Of a DNA stretch of 64,000 nucleotides, positions 21,701 through 27,700 are shown in pieces. Below the pieces are notes generated by a model. The model was not told where the DNA came from, did not search any database, and was given only the letters and a program-made list of their open reading frames with translations. Each line of letters begins with the position of its first letter. The first letter of the stretch is position 1. A program made the translations under genes and the position numbers. The DNA comes from Azospirillum brasilense (GTDB lineage: Bacteria > Pseudomonadota > Alphaproteobacteria > Azospirillales > Azospirillaceae): NCBI RefSeq assembly GCF_022023855.1, contig NZ_CP059452.1, positions 613,501 through 677,500 of the forward strand, read 5' to 3'.

Positions 21701-24700
21701 CTGGCGGTCAGGCTGGACACGTTCATGCCCAGCGCCGTTGCGCTGGTGCCGATGGAACTGCTGTTGGTCTGCTCGTTGGTCTTCTTCTGGGCGTCCAGCT
21801 TCAGGGAGCCGGCGGTGATGATGGAGCTGTTGTTCACCGCCGTGATGCTGCCGGCGGTCGAGCTGTTGCCCGTCGCCGTCAGGCTGACCGTGCTGGAAGC
21901 GCCCGTCGTCACCGTGCCGATGGCGATCGCCCCCGGAGCCTTGAAGGTGAAGTCCAGGCCGGTGCTGTCGGTCAGGGTGGTGAAGGTGGTGACGCCGCCG
22001 CTGTCCGTGACGTTCCAACTGAGGTTGGTCGCCGTCAGGCTCATCGTGCCGGAGGTTGCGGTTCCGGTGGAGGGCGTGCGGTCGATGGTCAGCTTGGCGA
22101 GGTCGAGCGTGTCGGCAACGGTGAAGGTGCCGGGCGTCTTCAGCGTCAGGTCGGTCGTCGCGACGTTCAGCGTGGAGCCCGTGTCGGCGATGCCGCCCTT
22201 GGTGGCGGACAGCTCGACGCTGCCGCCGGTCACCAGATTGCCGCTGTTGGCACGGATGTTGCCGTCGCTGCTGGTCAGCGTCACCGACCCGGTCGTGGTG
22301 ACGGTCCCGACGGTCAGAAGGCTGCTCCCCTGCGAACCGGTCGACAGCTTGATCGCACCGCCGCCGGTGCTCACCACCGACTGGGCGGTCAGGGCCTTGC
22401 CTTCCGACACCGCGATGCTGCCGACGGCGCTGGCGGTCAGCGTCGTGGTGCCGCCGGAACCGGCCGACGTCGAGATGGCGGAGACGTTGCCGATGGAACC
22501 GGTCGCCGTCAGGTTCACCAGATTGCTGCCGCCGATCGAGCCGCTGAGGATCGAGCCGCCCTGGTTGTTGATGACCGCGTTGGCGCCACCCATCGAGATC
22601 GAGCCGAGCGCGATGTCGCCGGTCGAGTTGTTCAGGGTCAGCGCACCGCCCAGACTCATGGAGTCGATGACCGTCGAACCGTGCAGGTTGATCACGGCGC
22701 CATTGTTGGCGTTCACCGTCAGGTTGCCTGTGGTGATGCTGATGAATTCACCCCCTTGCACACCAACCACGTTGGAGGAGGACGTCAAGCTCGCGATGCC
22801 GGCGTTGATCTTGAGGACCGAGTGGCCGTTCCCGACGATGCCGGGGGACGCGATCAGGTCGATCATGCCGGTCTTGCCGACGTCCAGGCCGCCGACAACC
22901 AACTTGCGGTGGCTGTCGAATGTGAAGCGCACGCCGCTGGCGTCGGTCAGCGAGGCCAGCACCGCCTGGGTGCTGCTCTCGGCGCCGGTCAGCGCGATGG
23001 CCGCGCCCGCCGTGTTCACCGAGGTCAGGCTGTAGGTGCGGTCGTTGATGGTCGACAAGGCGCTCTTGATCTTGAGCGTGCCGATGCGGGTGTCGGATTC
23101 GACGTAGAGGTCGCCCTTCACGTTGAAGGTCGCGGACGCCGCCGACAGATGGATCTTATTGTTGGAGGAGCCGATGGCCCCGCCGCCGCTCAGGGTCGCG
23201 GTGCCCGCGGTGATGCGGTTGGCCGGGTTGCCCGCGTTCGCCGACGCGGCGCCCATGATGGCGCCGGCGCTGGTCAGGTCGACGGTGCCCCAATTCTGCA
23301 CGTTGAGCGTGCCGATGGACAGCGCGTGCTGGGTGTCCAGCTTGAAGGCGAGGCCGGTGGTGTCGCTCAGATTGGACAGCGTGGAGGTGGTGCCGTCGTC
23401 CGTCATGGTGAAGACGAGCTGCGGCGCGGTGATCTGATAGGTGCCGGCGCCGGTCGTCCGCGAGCTGGTCAGCGACAGCGCGGTCAGGTCCCGGCCGTTG
23501 TCCACGAAGGCGTCGGTCGCGGTGGTCAGCGCCAGCGTGTCGGCCATCGTCGCGATGTGGTTGGAGGACGATCCCGCCTGACCGATGGTCCCGGTCGAGG
23601 TGAGGGTGACCGTGCCGGCGGTCACCATCGAGCTGCCGGTGCTGAGGATATTCTTGCCGGTGCCGGTGGTCTCGATGGACACCTTGCGGGACAGGCCGCC
23701 GTTGATCGTGCCCAGGGCGACGCTGTTGTCGCTCTTGAACGAGAAGTCGAGGCCGCTGCTGTCCACGACGCTGGACAGGGTGTACTGGCTGCCGGTGTTG
23801 CTGTCGGTCAGCGCGAAGGTCAGCCCCTCGGACCGGATGTCGTAGACATTCTGCGTGCCGGCCGAGCCGTGCTTGACATCCAGGCTCAAGGCGTACAGGT
23901 CGGCGCTGTTCGTCAGATAGACGTTGCGCCCGGCGTTCACCTTGAGGGTCCGCGCCTCGGTCAGCAGCGGCGTGCCGGACGCCCCGATGGAGCCGCCTTC
24001 GACCGTCAGCGTCACCTCGTCCGCGCTCAGCGGCTTGGTTCCGGATTGGAGGAGCGACCCGTTGTTGGTCACCTCAATGTCCGCCGATGAACCGGCCTTC
24101 ACATTCTTCAACGTCAGGGTGCCGGAGTTGCCGAGCGTCAGCGATCCCTTCAGATCGGCCGACAGGGTGCCGACCTGGGTGGTGAAGCGGGAGCCGCTGC
24201 TGGTGTGCCCGACGCTGGTCGCCTTCAACGTCAGGCTGCCCGCGGTGACGGTCGTGCCGCTGCTGTTCGTGGCGTCGATAGAGGAATCGCCGGCATTGGC
24301 CGTCAGATCGACGGTGCCGGTGCTCCCGACGTCGATCTTGGCGATCCGCAGGGCCTTGTCGTTGCTGATGTTCAGCTTCAGCCCGCTCTGGGTGACGTTC
24401 GACACCGTCAGGCCGGTTTGCGTGGAGTCGCTGAAGGTGGCGGTCAGGCCGGTCGACGTGATGGTGTAGTTATTGGTGGAGCCGCCAGACTTTTGGTGCC
24501 GGGTGTCCAGCGTCAGTTCGGACAGCGTGTCGTTGTTGCTGACCGAAACGTTGCCGCCCGACGTGATGGCCAACTTCGTCGTGCTGGTCAGGACAGCGCT
24601 GACGCCGCCGACGTTGCTGTTGGTGCCGGTGGCAGTCAGGGAAACCTGACCCGCCGTGATCCTGCCGGACCCGTTCCCGTTGACGGAGATACCACCGGAC

Positions 24701-27700
24701 GCGCCCGAAGCCGCCCCGGTGGAGATCAGCGCCACCGAGCCGGTGGAGCTGGTGCCGGCGTCGATGGTGCCGGCCACGATGCCGCGATCCACGCTGTAGC
24801 GCAGGTCCATGCTGCCGTTGCTCGGCGTGGACAGGGCCAGCGTCTGGACGCCGCTGGCTTCCGTCACCGTGAAGCTGCGATTGGAGCCGAGGGCGTTGAA
24901 CTGGTAGGTCCCCGTGCCGGTGGACGTCTTGTGCGTGACGGTGACGTCCAGCGCGGTCAGCGCGGTGTTGTTGTTGTTGATGTAGAGGTCGCCGTTGCTC
25001 ACCAGGGTCAGCGACGAGGCGGAGGTCTTCACCGCCCGCGTGTCGGTGCCGATGGAACCGCCGTTGGTGCCGGAGCCGTTGGCCGACAGGGTGACGGAGG
25101 ACGCCGCGATGGCCCCGCCGCCCGACATGGTGATCGTCGAGTTCTCCCCGCCGCCTGCGGTGGTCAGGCTGACCGAACCGCCGCCGGCGACGATCTCGGA
25201 AACCACGATATGCTTCTTGCCGGTGAAGCTGAAGTTGCTGTTGCCCGCACCCGTGATGTCGATCGAATGCGCCGTGCCGCTGTCGGCCAGCGAGTAGATC
25301 TGGGACCCGGTGCTGCCGATGGAGAAGGTGCTCTTGGTCGCGGAGGCCGTGGTGGCGTTCGTGCTGGTGATCGCCAGGCTGTTGAAGGCGCGCCCGTTGT
25401 TGTCGACGTAGATGTCGCGCCCCGATGTCACCGACAGGTTGCCGGTGTCGAGGCTGATGGCCCCGTAGAGGGTCGAATCACCGATGGAGGAGGAGGTTCC
25501 CGCCTCAAGCGACACCTTGCCGGCGGTGATCTTGCTGCCGTTGCCGGTGTTGGTGACGCCATTGGATGAGACGATGGCGACGCTTCCGCCCGTTCCAACG
25601 TTTACGGTGCCGACCTTGACCGCGCGCGATGAATTGAAGGCGAAGTTCAGCGCCGTGCTGCTGGTGACGGTCTGGATCGTGGACTGCGACGAGCTGTCCG
25701 ACAGGGTGAAGACCTGCCCATTGACCGTGGTGATCCCGATGGTGCCGCCGGAGTAGGAGCCGCGCGTCAGGGTGAGGTCGGTCAGCGCCATCGTGCCGGC
25801 GATGCCGATGGACCCACCCGCGGTGATCGACAGGTTCGCCGTTGCCAAATCCAGCGCGTTCACGCTGCCGACGCCGCCGCTGGCGTTCAGGATCACCTTG
25901 CCCGCGGAAATCAGGGTGGTGGTGTCGGCGTCGCCCTGGATGCTGCCGTTGCTGACCTTCAACTCGACGGTGCCGTTGGTGGCGTTGACCGTCCCGACGG
26001 TCAGGGTGCCACTGGTTTGTGCGGCGCTGATGTCGCCACCCGCCGTCAGGCTGTCCAGCTTGACCGTGCTGCCGCTCAGGCCGAGCCACATGGAGCCGCC
26101 CGCGTTGGCAACCACGGTTCCGCCCTGCACGACGAGGGCGTTGGACGCGGAGCCGATGTCCTTCCCAGCGGTCAGGGTCACCGTTCCGGTGGAGCTGGCG
26201 CGCAAGCCGGCGCTGTTCGGGTTCAGGATCGACCCGTGGGTCGCCTTCACCGTGATGTCGCTGCTGGCGCTGGACGAGAAACTGGAGCCGAAGGCGATGT
26301 CGCCCCACGTCGCCGTTACCACAATGGGGTTGTTGGCGGCGCTGAAGAAGCTGCCGCCCAGCGTGACGAGATTCTTCTGGTTGTTGACGCCCGTCGAGGT
26401 CGGCAGGGTGATGTAGATGCCGCCGTCTGACGCCCTGGCGTTGAGGACCGGGGTGACGATGTCCAGATATTCGGTGCCCGAGCCGCTGCCGATCGCCTTG
26501 CTGGCCTTCAGGTTGACCGAACCGGCCAGCACCACCGTGGTCTTCGACCCGTCGTCCAGGATGGAGCCGTTCGTCGTCTCGGCGTTGAAGATGCTGTAGG
26601 TTTCGCTGGGCGAGGGCGTCCCGTTGTCGGGAAGGACGCCGTTCTTGTAGGTCAGATCGACCCGGCCCAGCCGGATGTCGCGGTCGCCCTTGAAGGAGAA
26701 TATCTGGCCGGTGGTGTCGACCAGCGTGCGCAGCAGGTAGCCGTTGGTGGCGTCGTCGGTCAGGTCGAAGGCGAAGTTCGGCGCGGTGATCGAGTAGCTG
26801 TTCACCACCGTCGTGTCCGCATGCGTGCTGGTGACGCTCAGCGTCGCCATGTCGGACAGGTTGGTGACGTGCAGGTTGCCGCCGGTGGTCAGCGTCAGCT
26901 TCGTGGCGTTGAGCGCCAGCGGAGCGGAGGCGTCGCCCAGGCTGCCCGCCGCGGCGCTCAGCGTCACGGTGTCGGCGTTGATCCGCGTGTTCAGGCTGCC
27001 GTCGTCGCGGATGCTGCCGGTGGTGGAAGTCAGCGTGACCGTGCCGCCCGTTCCCACCGTGGCCAGATCGCCGACGATCAGGTCGATGTCGCTGTTGAAG
27101 TTGAGGGTGGAGAGCTTCGGGCTGCCGATCGCTTCCAGAATGGTCGCGGTGCCGTTGTCGCCGACCACAAAGTTGAAGTATTCGGAGGTGAGTTCCAGCG
27201 CGTTGGCGGCCCCACCGACATGGCGGTTGGTGATCGACAGGCTGGTCAGGATCACGCCGCTGTTGTCGAGATACAGATCCCCGACGTTGCTCAGCGTCAG
27301 CGACCCCGTGGAGGTGCGCAGATGGGTTCCGGAGCTCCCGATGGCGCCGCCCGTGCTCAGGCTGATGGCGTTGGCGGACAGCCGGTTGTTGGCGTCCTTG
27401 CCCAGGATCGCTCCGCCGGTCGCCGTCACGGAGATCGAGCCGGTGGTCGTCTTGATCGTCCCCAGCGTGGCGGCGCCGCCGTTCACGGTGAGCGAGATCG
27501 ACGAGCCGGTGGAGGTGATGTTGTCCACGGTCACGGCGCCGGTCTGGGAGACCGTGACGTTGCCCGCGTTGTTGGTGACCGTCAGCCGCTTCGCCGCGGT
27601 GTTCACCGTCACGGTGGAGGTGCTGCCTCCGGCGGCGAGCGTGACGTTGTCGCCGGTGATCGTGCCGGACAGGCCGGAGATGCTGCCGTTGGCGGTCGTC

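Noticed and set aside
12988-24090. A 3,700-codon plus-strand open frame opposite tpsA, and a 1,887-codon one at 26821-32484
   Set aside because: Both arise because the GC-rich, repetitive tpsA and tpsB codons rarely give stop triplets on the other strand. The translations are low-complexity Arg, Gly and Ala-rich and have no protein-like features.
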